DNA of 64,000 nucleotides from Clostridia bacterium. GTDB taxonomy: Bacteria > Bacillota > Clostridia > Oscillospirales > CAG-272. The position numbers were made by a program, and so were the translations under genes. This document shows, in pieces, positions 43,273 to 51,401 of this stretch. Position 1 is the first letter of the stretch; each line of letters opens with the position of its first letter. The notes below the pieces were generated by a model. That model saw nothing but the letters and a program-made list of their open reading frames with translations, did no database searches and was not told where the DNA came from. The stretch spans positions 29,460 through 93,459 of the forward strand of contig JAFTMG010000082.1 of NCBI GenBank assembly GCA_017452525.1, written 5' to 3'.

Positions 43273-43431
43273 TTCCCGGTTACCTCCCGATTTTTTCCTT
43301 TTTAAGATGGTATTCATGATGGCGGTTTTTCGATTTTTGTGTTGTGTTGTAAATATGACGATCCATAGGAAGAGGATCGATATATAAGCCGGATTCAATG
43401 GATCACCTCCGATACGGTAAACGCCTCTGTT

Positions 43432-43971
43432 TTATTCAAAGATCTGCTGTTCCTTTTTTAAGGCTTTTCGCTGTCGGTGCAGCTTGAAGATACCGTAAAA
43501 GAGGAGTGCGCCGATCACGAGGTTGATGATGCCGAAGTAGTTCGCGGGGGAGTTCCACGTGATGGCAAGAAAAATATTGTAGCAACCAATATAGAGGTTG
43601 AAAATATTCAGCGCGAGCAACAGTGCGATGATGCGGCTGAGGTGCTTGATGCGGGAGGCGTTGTCGGAGAAGAGGTCGAAGGGACCGTCCTCTGTTTTTT
43701 TGCGGAAGTAGACCCAACGGGTGATCGAGCCGATCTGCTCCGCGCCCGTATCCTCCACGAAATGGATGTACTGTACGCTTTCGGGATGGGTGGGGGAGTG
43801 CTCCAGAAATTCCAGGCGATACTGATACGCACCGGGGGTACAATCCTCAAATTCATAGCGCCCCAAGCCGACCGAAGCCAGACCCAGCCCCTTGGCGCAC
43901 ATCTCATTCAGCCATTTTTCTTCTTTTTCGGCTTCCCAAGCCCAAAACCATTTGTGAATGACCTTTCTCAT
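43432..43971 (-). CDS. DUF2812-domain membrane protein
   Basis: 179 residues. The N-terminal soluble DUF2812 part (KEEKWLNEMCAKGLGLASV, YQYRLEFL) is followed by two membrane helices (about 108-130 and 140-160) and a basic tail. Such proteins regularly follow PadR regulators in Clostridia. It overlaps the PadR start-stop by ATGA, so the two are translationally coupled. Role presumably signal-related at the membrane; inferred from pairing only. Confidence 0.83.
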   Translation of the reverse strand: MRKVIHKWFWAWEAEKEEKWLNEMCAKGLGLASVGLGRYEFEDCTPGAYQYRLEFLEHSPTHPESVQYIHFVEDTGAEQIGSITRWVYFRKKTEDGPFDLFSDNASRIKHLSRIIALLLALNIFNLYIGCYNIFLAITWNSPANYFGIINLVIGALLFYGIFKLHRQRKALKKEQQIFE

Positions 43972-44285
43972 AATCCGTTTTCCTCCATGATGCGATTTCC
44001 GTTGTCAAGCAGCTCCCGCAACCGCGCAAGCTCATCCGAGAGTGCCTGCCGACCGTCGTCGGTGATGATGTATTCCTTTTTGCGGCTGTCCTTTTCTCCG
44101 GGCAGGGCGCGGATCCAATTCTTTTCCAGCAAAGTGTTGATGGCACCGTAGAGCGTGCCTGCCGCCAGCCTGACGCGGCCACCGGAGAGTGCCTCCACGT
44201 TCTGAATGATGCCGTAGCCGTGCCGCGGCTTGATCAGCGAAAGTAAAATATAGTAGACCGCCTCGGTCAGTGCGGGGTTTGGCAT
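43968..44285 (-). CDS. PadR-family transcriptional regulator (second)
   Basis: 105 residues. Winged helix: TEAVYYILLSLIKPRHGYGIIQNV ... LAAGTLYGAINTLLEKNWI ... DSRKKEYIITDDGRQAL. ACAGGAGGAATC is the ribosome site of ATG 44285, preferred over an upstream in-frame methionine. It belongs to the PadR group that controls DUF2812 partners. Two identical-pattern palindromes lie in its promoter region, indicating autoregulation. Confidence 0.9.
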   Translation of the reverse strand: MPNPALTEAVYYILLSLIKPRHGYGIIQNVEALSGGRVRLAAGTLYGAINTLLEKNWIRALPGEKDSRKKEYIITDDGRQALSDELARLRELLDNGNRIMEENGL

Positions 44286-44333
44286 AATGATTCCTCCTGT
44301 TTCATGATCGGTTGCCGTTGTATCGTGTCTCGT

Positions 44334-44352
44334 TATATCGTTTACCGATATA
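44334..44352. promoter_or_regulatory. PadR operator O1
   Basis: TATATCG-N5-CGATATA, perfect 7+7 palindrome, downstream of the -10 box. Confidence 0.75.
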
Positions 44353-44360
44353 CTATCAAT

Positions 44361-44389
44361 ATTATATCGTCTTCCGATATATTTGTCAA
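44361..44389 (-). promoter_or_regulatory. Promoter of the padR-DUF2812 operon with operator O2
   Basis: On the minus strand TTGACA and TATAAT are 17 bases apart. The palindrome TATATCG-N5-CGATATA at 44363-44381 covers the spacer and part of the -10 box. The two operator centres are 29 bases apart, close to three helical turns. Confidence 0.82.
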
Positions 44390-44439
44390 TAGGTTTTGCA
44401 AAAAAAAAATCAAAAAACGCCCCCACGCACGGCGGGGGA

Positions 44440-44532
44440 TCCAAACCGTTCGACAAACCCAAATTTGAACGTTATAAGAACATGATCGACAAACTGCCTC
44501 TCCCTCGCACAAAGCGGGGGAGAGGCATATAA
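44440..44532 (+). repeat. Relic copy with KFERYKNMIDKL coding pattern
   Basis: The plus strand reads SKPFDKPKFERYKNMIDKLP and ends at TAA 44530-44532 without a start codon. It is similar to 38590-38640 on the minus strand. Its 3' part forms a hairpin GCCTCTCCC/GGGAGAGGC at 44496-44526. The remaining gap holds nothing else recognisable. Confidence 0.45.
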
Positions 44533-44534
44533 GC

Positions 44535-45176
44535 TTATTTCAATTCGGTGCCGCCCCATTCGACAACGGCAAAGCCATGTCGTTCAAAAGCAGGAAGCTC
44601 CTGCGGTTCGATCTCAATGGGCGCATCCAGCGGCTTCCATGCCATGAAGACGCGGAGCATGCTGTCGGGTGCGGGGGTGACGGTCAGCTTGGCGTTTTCG
44701 GTGTAAGCCTCGGTCTGGAAGGATATGAGGTTATAGGCGTGATCTTCCATAAGGGGAAGCCAAAAGATGATGAACTCATTTGCTTCACGCTCGGTCAGTC
44801 CAAGCTTGGCAAGCGTATCCTCCAAAAAGGCGGCTGTCTCCTCACCGGGGATGACAAAGCCGCGGGAGAGATCGTATGTCGTATGAGGAATGCCCTCCCA
44901 GAAGAGACAGTAATAGTCGCGCCCCGTCTCGGGATCGGTCAGCGTGCCGTCGGGATGGGCGATGACGTGCCAGCCATCGCGGTAAGCGGGATAGGTATGT
45001 GTCAGCTCACCATGGTAGTCCAGACGAACGGAAACGGGCATTTCCTCGGTGGGATAGAGATAAATGACGGGCTTATAGTCTTTTTCCTCTTGCCCGAGGA
45101 TATTGGTCTCCGGCTCACAGGCGCAGAGCGATGCCGCCAGCAGAGAGGCGAGCAGTAAGGCAAGATATTTTTTCAT
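44535..45176 (-). CDS. KPVIYLYP-type lipoprotein of unknown function
   Basis: 213 residues. The signal peptide has a lipobox (LAASLCAC), then KPVIYLYPTEEMPVSVRLDYHGELTHTYPAYRDGW and GRDYYCLFWEGI, a conserved surface-protein family seen in many Bacteria without known function. The domain is beta-rich and ends with FAVVEWGG. It may act in the envelope or on the cell wall. Single gene; the region upstream shows no clear partner. Confidence 0.72.
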   Translation of the reverse strand: MKKYLALLLASLLAASLCACEPETNILGQEEKDYKPVIYLYPTEEMPVSVRLDYHGELTHTYPAYRDGWHVIAHPDGTLTDPETGRDYYCLFWEGIPHTTYDLSRGFVIPGEETAAFLEDTLAKLGLTEREANEFIIFWLPLMEDHAYNLISFQTEAYTENAKLTVTPAPDSMLRVFMAWKPLDAPIEIEPQELPAFERHGFAVVEWGGTELK

Positions 45177-45268
45177 GTGCGGTTCCTCCTGATCCTCGTA
45201 GGGGATGTCCCTTTGTTTATATAGACGGAATTTATACGCCTGCGTTGCGGGAAAGGTGAATTTTTTTC

Positions 45269-45302
45269 AAAAAATCCCGCAAATCAACCGATTTGCGGGA
45301 TT
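45269..45302 (-). terminator. Terminator after the GDPD gene
   Basis: AATCCCGCAAATC, AACC loop, GATTTGCGGGATT; a T-run follows on the minus strand. Confidence 0.85.
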
Positions 45303-45309
45303 GAACGTT

Positions 45310-46086
45310 TTATTTGCCGACGCGTCTGCCGATCTCATCGAGATAAGCGATCAGATCGTGGGGGTCGTTGGCGGTGATGTTGGTAAATCCAAGCTGGATC
45401 AGATGCTCAGCCGCCGCGCGGTTGTCGGCATGGTAGCCCCATGCTTCGATACCGTGATCGTTGGCGAGCTTGACAACAGCGAGAATATCCTCGTCGGTGG
45501 GGAGCTTGGAGCTACCCACGGGCACGCCCATGCCGTACATGCGGTCCAGCACGCGCTCGTCGTACTGACTCATGCAAACGGGGGGCTGACCCTGTGTCTT
45601 GACGTGGGGATAATTGTCCTGCACATAGAGCAGGGACTGCGCGTTGAAGCTGGCGATGACCGAGCGCTCCAGCACGCCGAATTCCTCCAGCATGGCAATG
45701 GTGGCGTCGATGCAGTTCGGGCGCTGATCCTTGATCTCCACGTTCAGATGGAGCTCGGGGTATCCGTCCTTGACGATGCACTCCAGCGCCTCACGCAGGG
45801 TAGGGATGCGCAGACCCGGAAAGCCGAACTTTACACCCGCGTCCAGCGCCTTGATCTCGGCAAGCGTCTTGAAATGGACACAGCCGGTGCCGTCGGTGGT
45901 GCGGTCTACCATATCGTCGTGCAGAACGACCAGATGACCGTCGCGGCACATATGAACGTCAAATTCCAATACGTCCACGTGGAGACGGAATGCCTCGCGG
46001 AAGGACTCCAGCGTGTTTTCCGCCATGTATGCTTTACAGCCGCGGTGTCCTGTGACACCCAGCTTTTCTGTATTCTGATCCCACAT
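45310..46086 (-). CDS. Glycerophosphodiester phosphodiesterase, cytoplasmic
   Basis: 258 residues. GDPD motifs: GHRGCKAYMAENT (12-25), EFDVHMCRDG, HDD and NVEIK for substrate and metal binding, with the TIM barrel running to the end (WGYHADN). Hydrolyses glycerophosphodiesters to glycerol 3-phosphate and an alcohol. No signal peptide. It starts 12 bases after the CofE-like gene and shares its transcript. It is the second of three GDPD domains in the window. Confidence 0.88.
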   Translation of the reverse strand: MWDQNTEKLGVTGHRGCKAYMAENTLESFREAFRLHVDVLEFDVHMCRDGHLVVLHDDMVDRTTDGTGCVHFKTLAEIKALDAGVKFGFPGLRIPTLREALECIVKDGYPELHLNVEIKDQRPNCIDATIAMLEEFGVLERSVIASFNAQSLLYVQDNYPHVKTQGQPPVCMSQYDERVLDRMYGMGVPVGSSKLPTDEDILAVVKLANDHGIEAWGYHADNRAAAEHLIQLGFTNITANDPHDLIAYLDEIGRRVGK

Positions 46087-46097
46087 AGCGCTATCGA

Positions 46098-47297
46098 TCA
46101 GTTCGTATAGTTATCGAAGTAGCCCTGAACGAGGACAACGGGAGTACCCTTGTCGCCGGATCCCGAGGTCAGGTCGCAGAGAGAGCCGATCAGGTCGGTC
46201 AGCTGACGGGGGGTGGTACCCTGGGATGCCATGTTACCTACCAGATTGTCATCCTTTGCCTTGATACTCTCAGAGATCGCCTTTCTCAGCTCCTCACCGG
46301 AGAGATCCTTGAAGTCGTTGTCTGCCAGATATTTCAGCTTCAGCTCGTTGGGGGTACCGATCAGACCGTCGGTGAAGGCAGGAGAGACGACCGGGTCAGC
46401 CAGCTCCCAGATCTTGCCCTGAGGATCCTTGAAGGCGCCGTCGCCGTAGACCATGACTTCCACATGCTTGCCGGTTGCCTTGAGGATGCGCGCCTGAATA
46501 TCAAGCACGAGAGGCTTGCAATCGCGGGGGAAGAGCTTGATGGTGTTTTCGGTGGACTTGTTGGAACCAAGCAGACCGTAGGCTTCGTTGCAACCGCTGC
46601 CGTTGACGGGGGCGTTGAGAATGTCGTCCAGACCGCATACGATCTTGGCACCTGCCGCCTTGAGGATGCGCTTGGTGCGGGCGCGGGTGTGGATGTCACA
46701 GGTGAGGATACAGTCAGCGTAGTCGAGGATCGCCTTGCACTGGTTGGCGAAAATGATCTCTACCTCAGCACCCATCTCGCGGATCAGGTCACCGTAGTAC
46801 TGAACGTAATCCACGCCGGTGAACTCATGTACACCATAGCCGAACAGCTCGCGATATCTCTCAAGCGTGAGCACGTCGGAGTAGGGGTTGACGCCCGCCT
46901 CATCCAGCTTGTCGAGGCTGACCAGACCGTTACCAACCTCATCGGAGGGGTAGCTGAGCATCAGCACGATCTTCTTGGCACCCTTCGCAATGCCGCGCAG
47001 GCAGATGGCGAAGCGGTTGCGGGAGAGGATGGGGAAAATGACACCGATCGTGCCGCCGCCAAGCTTGGTGCGGACATCCTCGGCGATGGCATCAACAGAT
47101 GCATAGTTGCCCTGTGCGCGGGCTACGATGGACTCAGTGATGGAAATAACGTCGCGGTCGCGGAGCGCGAAGCCCTCGCTTTCAGCCGCAGCGAGCACGC
47201 TGTCGGCTACGATGGCGCCCAGATCGTCTCCCTCACGGATGATGGGGCAACGAATGCCGCGGGATACGGTACCGACTCTTCTGATGTTCTGTTCCAT
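46098..47297 (-). CDS. CofE-like coenzyme F420-0:L-glutamate ligase family protein
   Basis: 399 residues. The DUF129/CofE fold is recognised by TVSRGIRCPIIREGDDL, DVISITESIVARAQGN, LSRNRFAICLRGIAKGAKKIVLMLSYPSDEVGN and the late GDGAFKDPQGKIWELADPVVSPAFTDGL. In archaea and actinobacteria CofE adds glutamate to F420, but Bacillota rarely make F420, so here another acceptor or redox cofactor is more probable (inference). AAAGGA precedes ATG 47297. In one transcript with a GDPD gene. Confidence 0.8.
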   Translation of the reverse strand: MEQNIRRVGTVSRGIRCPIIREGDDLGAIVADSVLAAAESEGFALRDRDVISITESIVARAQGNYASVDAIAEDVRTKLGGGTIGVIFPILSRNRFAICLRGIAKGAKKIVLMLSYPSDEVGNGLVSLDKLDEAGVNPYSDVLTLERYRELFGYGVHEFTGVDYVQYYGDLIREMGAEVEIIFANQCKAILDYADCILTCDIHTRARTKRILKAAGAKIVCGLDDILNAPVNGSGCNEAYGLLGSNKSTENTIKLFPRDCKPLVLDIQARILKATGKHVEVMVYGDGAFKDPQGKIWELADPVVSPAFTDGLIGTPNELKLKYLADNDFKDLSGEELRKAISESIKAKDDNLVGNMASQGTTPRQLTDLIGSLCDLTSGSGDKGTPVVLVQGYFDNYTN

Positions 47298-47389
47298 AAT
47301 TTCGGAATCCTTTCTATATTTAAGGCTTGCATGAATACTCAAACGTGTTGTCGTCGCAAATGCAACATGATGAAAATTCACCACACTGT

Positions 47390-47418
47390 ATTATACAACA
47401 TTTTGGTTTAAAATTCAA
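47390..47418 (-). promoter_or_regulatory. Promoter of the CofE-like/GDPD operon
   Basis: On the minus strand TTGAAT and TATAAT are 17 bases apart. Confidence 0.72.
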
Positions 47419-47458
47419 TAGGTTTGACTCGATTTTTATCAATCTGAGTAATTTTTTT

Positions 47459-48247
47459 TCAAAGTCCGAGCAGCCTTTTGGCGTTGAGATGTGTGATCTT
47501 TGCCATCTCCTCTCCGCCAAGACCGAGGGTCTCCAGCATGCGCCTCTCCATGGCGGCGGTGTGCCAGGGGCTGTCGGTGCCGAAGAGCAGCTTGTCGGTG
47601 CCGTGCTTTTCGAGGATCCGCTCGGCATAGTACTTGGGCATCTGACCGTAGCCGAAGGAGATGTCGAAGTAAACGTCTCGCCCGCAGAGAAGTCTCAGCA
47701 CGTCCTCGCCGCAGCCGATCCCGCCCCAATGGGCGGCGACCACGGGGGAGTCAAACCATTCCAGCGCCCGCGCCATATGCTCGGGGGTGGCGTGGTAGGG
47801 CGGCGCAAAGCCGTAATCCAGCCCCGCGTGGAAAACGGTGATCAGTCCGAGAGAGGAGATCTTCCGATAGAGCGGCTTGTATTTGGGATCGTCCACGAAA
47901 AAGCCCTGATAATCGGGGTGGAGCTTGACCCCGCGCAGCCCCAGCTCCTTGATGCGCTCCAGCTCCTCCATGGCATCGGGGCTGTCGGGAAAGACCGAGC
48001 CGAAGGAGACGATATCGGGGGCGCAGATCGAGGCGGCGAAGTCGTTGACGTTCTTCTGCTGGTGGGCGTTGGTGGCGATATGCAACACGACCGAGATATC
48101 CACCCCGTTTTCCGCCATGGAGCGGCGCAGACCGTCGACGGTTCCGTCGGTGTTCGGCTGAAGTCCGCCGGACACGAAGGAGAGTTTTTCTATGGCGCGG
48201 GGGGCAAGCTTATCGGGAAAACAGTGGGTGTGAAAATCGATCAACAT
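47459..48247 (-). CDS. Amidohydrolase-family TIM-barrel metalloenzyme
   Basis: 262 residues starting at ATG 48247 behind AAAGGAG. Metal ligands of the PF04909 group are present: IDFHTHCF (HxH), LHPDYQGF, HAGLDYG, VAAHWGG and GTDSPWH (Asp). Such enzymes are decarboxylases or lactonases of small acids; specificity unknown. The gene is separated from the CofE-like gene by a promoter and is divergent from the Fe-ADH gene. Confidence 0.83.
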   Translation of the reverse strand: MLIDFHTHCFPDKLAPRAIEKLSFVSGGLQPNTDGTVDGLRRSMAENGVDISVVLHIATNAHQQKNVNDFAASICAPDIVSFGSVFPDSPDAMEELERIKELGLRGVKLHPDYQGFFVDDPKYKPLYRKISSLGLITVFHAGLDYGFAPPYHATPEHMARALEWFDSPVVAAHWGGIGCGEDVLRLLCGRDVYFDISFGYGQMPKYYAERILEKHGTDKLLFGTDSPWHTAAMERRMLETLGLGGEEMAKITHLNAKRLLGL

Positions 48248-48357
48248 ATCAGGGCTCCTTTGACGTAAAATTACCTTTGGTATCATATCATATTTTTTCC
48301 TTTTTTGCAATGTGTTGATCCGAAAAAACAAAATTTTCCGGGAACAGGGAATAGTTC

Positions 48358-48386
48358 TTGACTTTTTTGCCCGTTCGCATTACAAT
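48358..48386 (+). promoter_or_regulatory. Promoter of the Fe-ADH/MBL/GDPD run
   Basis: TTGACT at 48358-48363 and TACAAT at 48381-48386 with 17-base spacer, 32 bases before the start codon. Confidence 0.78.
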
Positions 48387-48418
48387 AGATATATATTTCT
48401 AAAAGGTAGGGACCCTGT

Positions 48419-49516
48419 ATGCCAATCAAAGAATCCTCCTTCCGCATCGGCTGCGGAAGATATCTGCAAGAAGAAAACCTGCTCGCGCGCTGCGGCGAGG
48501 AGATCCTGCGCTACGGTAAGCGCCCGCTGATCGTGGGAGACGATACCGCGCTGAATATTACCCGCGACGTGATGATCCCAAGCATCGCCTCCGCCTGCGA
48601 GGCGTATGAGGTGGTCGTGCATAACGGCACCTGCAACGATGAACGCGCCGTGGAGATCGCTGAAATGACTCGGACCGGTGCGGGATACGACGTGATCGTC
48701 GGCGTGGGCGGCGGTGTCATCATGGACTTCGCTAAGCTCTGCGGTCATTTTGCTTCCTTGCCTGTGGTGAATATCCCCACCTCGGCGGCGACCTGCGCCG
48801 CCTATACCCCTCTGAGCGTGCGCTATACGCCCGAAGGAAAAACGGTGGGCACCATGCACTATGAATACGAGATCGACGCGGTGCTGGTTGATACCCGCAT
48901 CATGCTGACTCAGCCCACAAGACTTTTGCTGGCAGGCGTCTTTGACGCGCTTGCCAAATTCGTGGAGATCAAGCAGCGCTTCCATCCCGACACCGAGGAC
49001 GAATTCCCGATGGGACTGGATTACGCCTACGTGCTTGCCGTCCGCTCCTTTACTACCCTTTGCCGTGATATCGAGGGCTGTATTGATGATATGCGCAAGG
49101 GCAAGATCACGCCTCGCGTGGACAACGTCATCTTCACGCTGATCGCCGCCACCGGTGTGGTCAGCGGCATCGCCCGCGGCTCCAATCAGACGGCGCTGGG
49201 GCACAAGTTCTATGAAAACACGAGATACCTCTTTCCCGTCACCGCCCGTCCCTATCTCCACGGCGAGATCGTGGGCATCGGTCTGCTTCTGCAGAACCAC
49301 TTCAACGGCGAGGTGGAGCAGAATGATTTTCTGCTGGGCATCATGAGAAAATACGGCATGCCCTGCCATATCGCCGCGATCGGCATCACCCCCGATGCCG
49401 CCACCATGGAGACCTACTACGAGCGCCTTTGCGCCTGCAGTGCCATGGAGGAGAGCGGCGAGAGCGAGCGCGGGAGACTGTATGACGCGCTGAAATATCT
49501 TTGGGAGGTCAAATAA
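48419..49516 (+). CDS. Iron-containing alcohol/glycerol dehydrogenase family protein
   Basis: 365 residues. GVGGGVIMDFAK near 96 is the NAD-binding Gly loop, IPTSAATCAAYTP the dinucleotide contact, and the metal ligands fit GVFDALAKF (Asp), SNQTALGHKFYEN (His) and YLHGEIVGIG (His). This matches the glycerol-1-phosphate or glycerol dehydrogenase group. With GDPD genes around it, a role in glycerol or glycerol phosphate use is plausible (inference). AAGGTAGGG precedes ATG 48419. Confidence 0.85.
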   Translation: MPIKESSFRIGCGRYLQEENLLARCGEEILRYGKRPLIVGDDTALNITRDVMIPSIASACEAYEVVVHNGTCNDERAVEIAEMTRTGAGYDVIVGVGGGVIMDFAKLCGHFASLPVVNIPTSAATCAAYTPLSVRYTPEGKTVGTMHYEYEIDAVLVDTRIMLTQPTRLLLAGVFDALAKFVEIKQRFHPDTEDEFPMGLDYAYVLAVRSFTTLCRDIEGCIDDMRKGKITPRVDNVIFTLIAATGVVSGIARGSNQTALGHKFYENTRYLFPVTARPYLHGEIVGIGLLLQNHFNGEVEQNDFLLGIMRKYGMPCHIAAIGITPDAATMETYYERLCACSAMEESGESERGRLYDALKYLWEVK

Positions 49517-49517
49517 C

Positions 49518-50366
49518 ATGAGTAAGAGCAATCTGCACTTCAGAAGCTACGTCCAGCCGGGCAGGATCTTCGGAAATCTGTATTTTGTCGGCACCTACGC
49601 CGCGTCCTCGCACATCATCGATACGGGCGAGGGGCTGATCATGATCGATACCGGCTATGCCGAGGGCGCCTATCTGATCCTGCACAACATCTGGGATCTG
49701 GGCTTCTGCCCCTATGATATCAAATATATCCTGTATTCTCACGGTCACTACGATCATACGGGCGCCACCCGCGCGATCGCCGAGCTGACGGGCGCCAAAA
49801 CGGTCATCAGCCGCATCGACGCGCCGATGGTGGACGGTACGCTGGTCGGTGAGGGGACCGACATCGCCAAGGGCTCGGTGGATATGTCGCTGGCAAGAGA
49901 GCTGGGCTATGAGTTCAAGGATTTCTTCACCCCCGATATCCTTCTGGATGACGGTGACGTGCTGACGCTGGGCAACACCTCCATCCGCTGTGTTGCCACC
50001 CCGGGACATACCGACGGCACCATGTCTTTCTTCTTTGACGTGACCGACGGTGAGAAGACCTACCGTGTCGGCACTCACGGCGGTTCGGGCACCAACACCC
50101 AGACCGACGATTTCATCCGCCGCTACGGCATCACCACCAAGTGCCGCCGCGACTTTCTGGAGAGCATCGACAAGCTCACCCGTGAGCACGTGGACATTCA
50201 CATGGGCAATCATGTCTGGAACAACAATACCGATAAGAAGCTGAAGATCCTCAATGACGATCCCGATGGACCGAATCCCTTCATCGACCCCGAGGCGTGG
50301 GGCAAGTTTCTTGCCGTTCGCCGCGCTGAGTCGGAGAAGATCATTGCCGCGTCGGAGCTGGAATAA
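49518..50366 (+). CDS. Metallo-beta-lactamase-fold hydrolase
   Basis: 282 residues. HGHYDH (75-80) is the metal motif, followed by PGHTDG with the third His and a terminal MGNHVWNN. It resembles class B3-like or glyoxalase-like MBL proteins without signal peptide, so it is an intracellular hydrolase of a small ester or lactone. GGGAGGTCAAAT gives the ribosome site one base after the upstream stop codon, hence co-translation with the dehydrogenase. Confidence 0.85.
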   Translation: MSKSNLHFRSYVQPGRIFGNLYFVGTYAASSHIIDTGEGLIMIDTGYAEGAYLILHNIWDLGFCPYDIKYILYSHGHYDHTGATRAIAELTGAKTVISRIDAPMVDGTLVGEGTDIAKGSVDMSLARELGYEFKDFFTPDILLDDGDVLTLGNTSIRCVATPGHTDGTMSFFFDVTDGEKTYRVGTHGGSGTNTQTDDFIRRYGITTKCRRDFLESIDKLTREHVDIHMGNHVWNNNTDKKLKILNDDPDGPNPFIDPEAWGKFLAVRRAESEKIIAASELE

Positions 50367-50379
50367 GGAGGATAGAACG

Positions 50380-51336
50380 ATGATGAAACGATGGATCGCA
50401 AGCCTTTTGTGCCTTGTGTTACTGCTGTCCTGCACCGCCTGCGGTGAGTACGTGGACCCGGCAGACACCACAACGGCGGTCGTCCATACCTCGACCGTGA
50501 CCGTGACGGATGTGACAGCGGGAGCTACCACCGTCACCGATCCCGCCACCGAAGCCACCACCGTGACCGAGGTCACGACCTCGATCACTGAGCCGGAGGT
50601 CACCGAGCCCGTGCTGATGTATCAGGCACACCGCGGACTCAGCACCGATTTCCCCGAAAACACGCTCCCAGCCTTTCAGGGAGCGGTCGACTACGGTTTC
50701 AAGTTTATTGAGCTTGACCCCAACTTCACCAAGGATCAGCAGTGTGTGTTGATGCATGACAACACCATCAACCGCACCTGCCGCAAAGCAGACGGTTCGA
50801 GCGTGGGCAGTAGCAATATTGCTCTCAATTCCGTTACCTATGCAGAGCTTTCCGCCTATGATGCGGGCATTTTCAAGGGCACGCAGTTCAAGGGCACCAA
50901 GGTGCCGCTTCTCTCCGAGGTCGCCGAGCTGGTGGAGGGTACGGGCGTGGCGCTCAAGCTGGATAACAAGATCTGGAACTACACCGACGAGCAGTTGGAG
51001 ATCATCTTCAAGCTTGCCGAGAACTCCAAGGCGGATATCGGCTTTACCTGCAAGACGATGCAGCAGGTCGAGCGGGTCGCCGCGCGTCTGCCGGAGGCAA
51101 CCATTCATTATGACGGTCCCATCTCCAAAGCGGCGCTGGATGCCTTGAAGCTCTTCAACGAGGGCAGAGAGCTCTATATCTGGGTCGGCATCAGTGCCGC
51201 CACCGCGAAGATCTGCGATCAGGTCAAGGCAGTGGGGCATCTGGGACTTTGGACGCTGAAAACAGAGGCGGAGCTTGAAAAAGCCATCTCCTTCGGCGCT
51301 GAGGTCATTGAGACCAACGGAGAGCTGAAGCCGTAA
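50380..51336 (+). CDS. Glycerophosphodiester phosphodiesterase lipoprotein
   Basis: 318 residues. A lipobox (LLLSCTAC) is followed by a Thr/Val-rich linker of about 60 residues, then a GDPD domain: YQAHRGLSTDFPENT, FIELDPNFTKD and MHDNTINRTC. It is thus a surface enzyme that would free glycerol phosphate from teichoic acid or lipid headgroups outside the cell. AAGGAGGAT precedes ATG 50380. Third GDPD domain of the window; a relic of a second copy of its 3' end lies at 54826-54898. Confidence 0.86.
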   Translation: MMKRWIASLLCLVLLLSCTACGEYVDPADTTTAVVHTSTVTVTDVTAGATTVTDPATEATTVTEVTTSITEPEVTEPVLMYQAHRGLSTDFPENTLPAFQGAVDYGFKFIELDPNFTKDQQCVLMHDNTINRTCRKADGSSVGSSNIALNSVTYAELSAYDAGIFKGTQFKGTKVPLLSEVAELVEGTGVALKLDNKIWNYTDEQLEIIFKLAENSKADIGFTCKTMQQVERVAARLPEATIHYDGPISKAALDALKLFNEGRELYIWVGISAATAKICDQVKAVGHLGLWTLKTEAELEKAISFGAEVIETNGELKP

Positions 51337-51401
51337 AGTAGGAAAATGGAGCTCTGCAGGTCGGTCAAGGGAAAGAATGAATAGAAAAGGAGAAAATGAA
51401 T

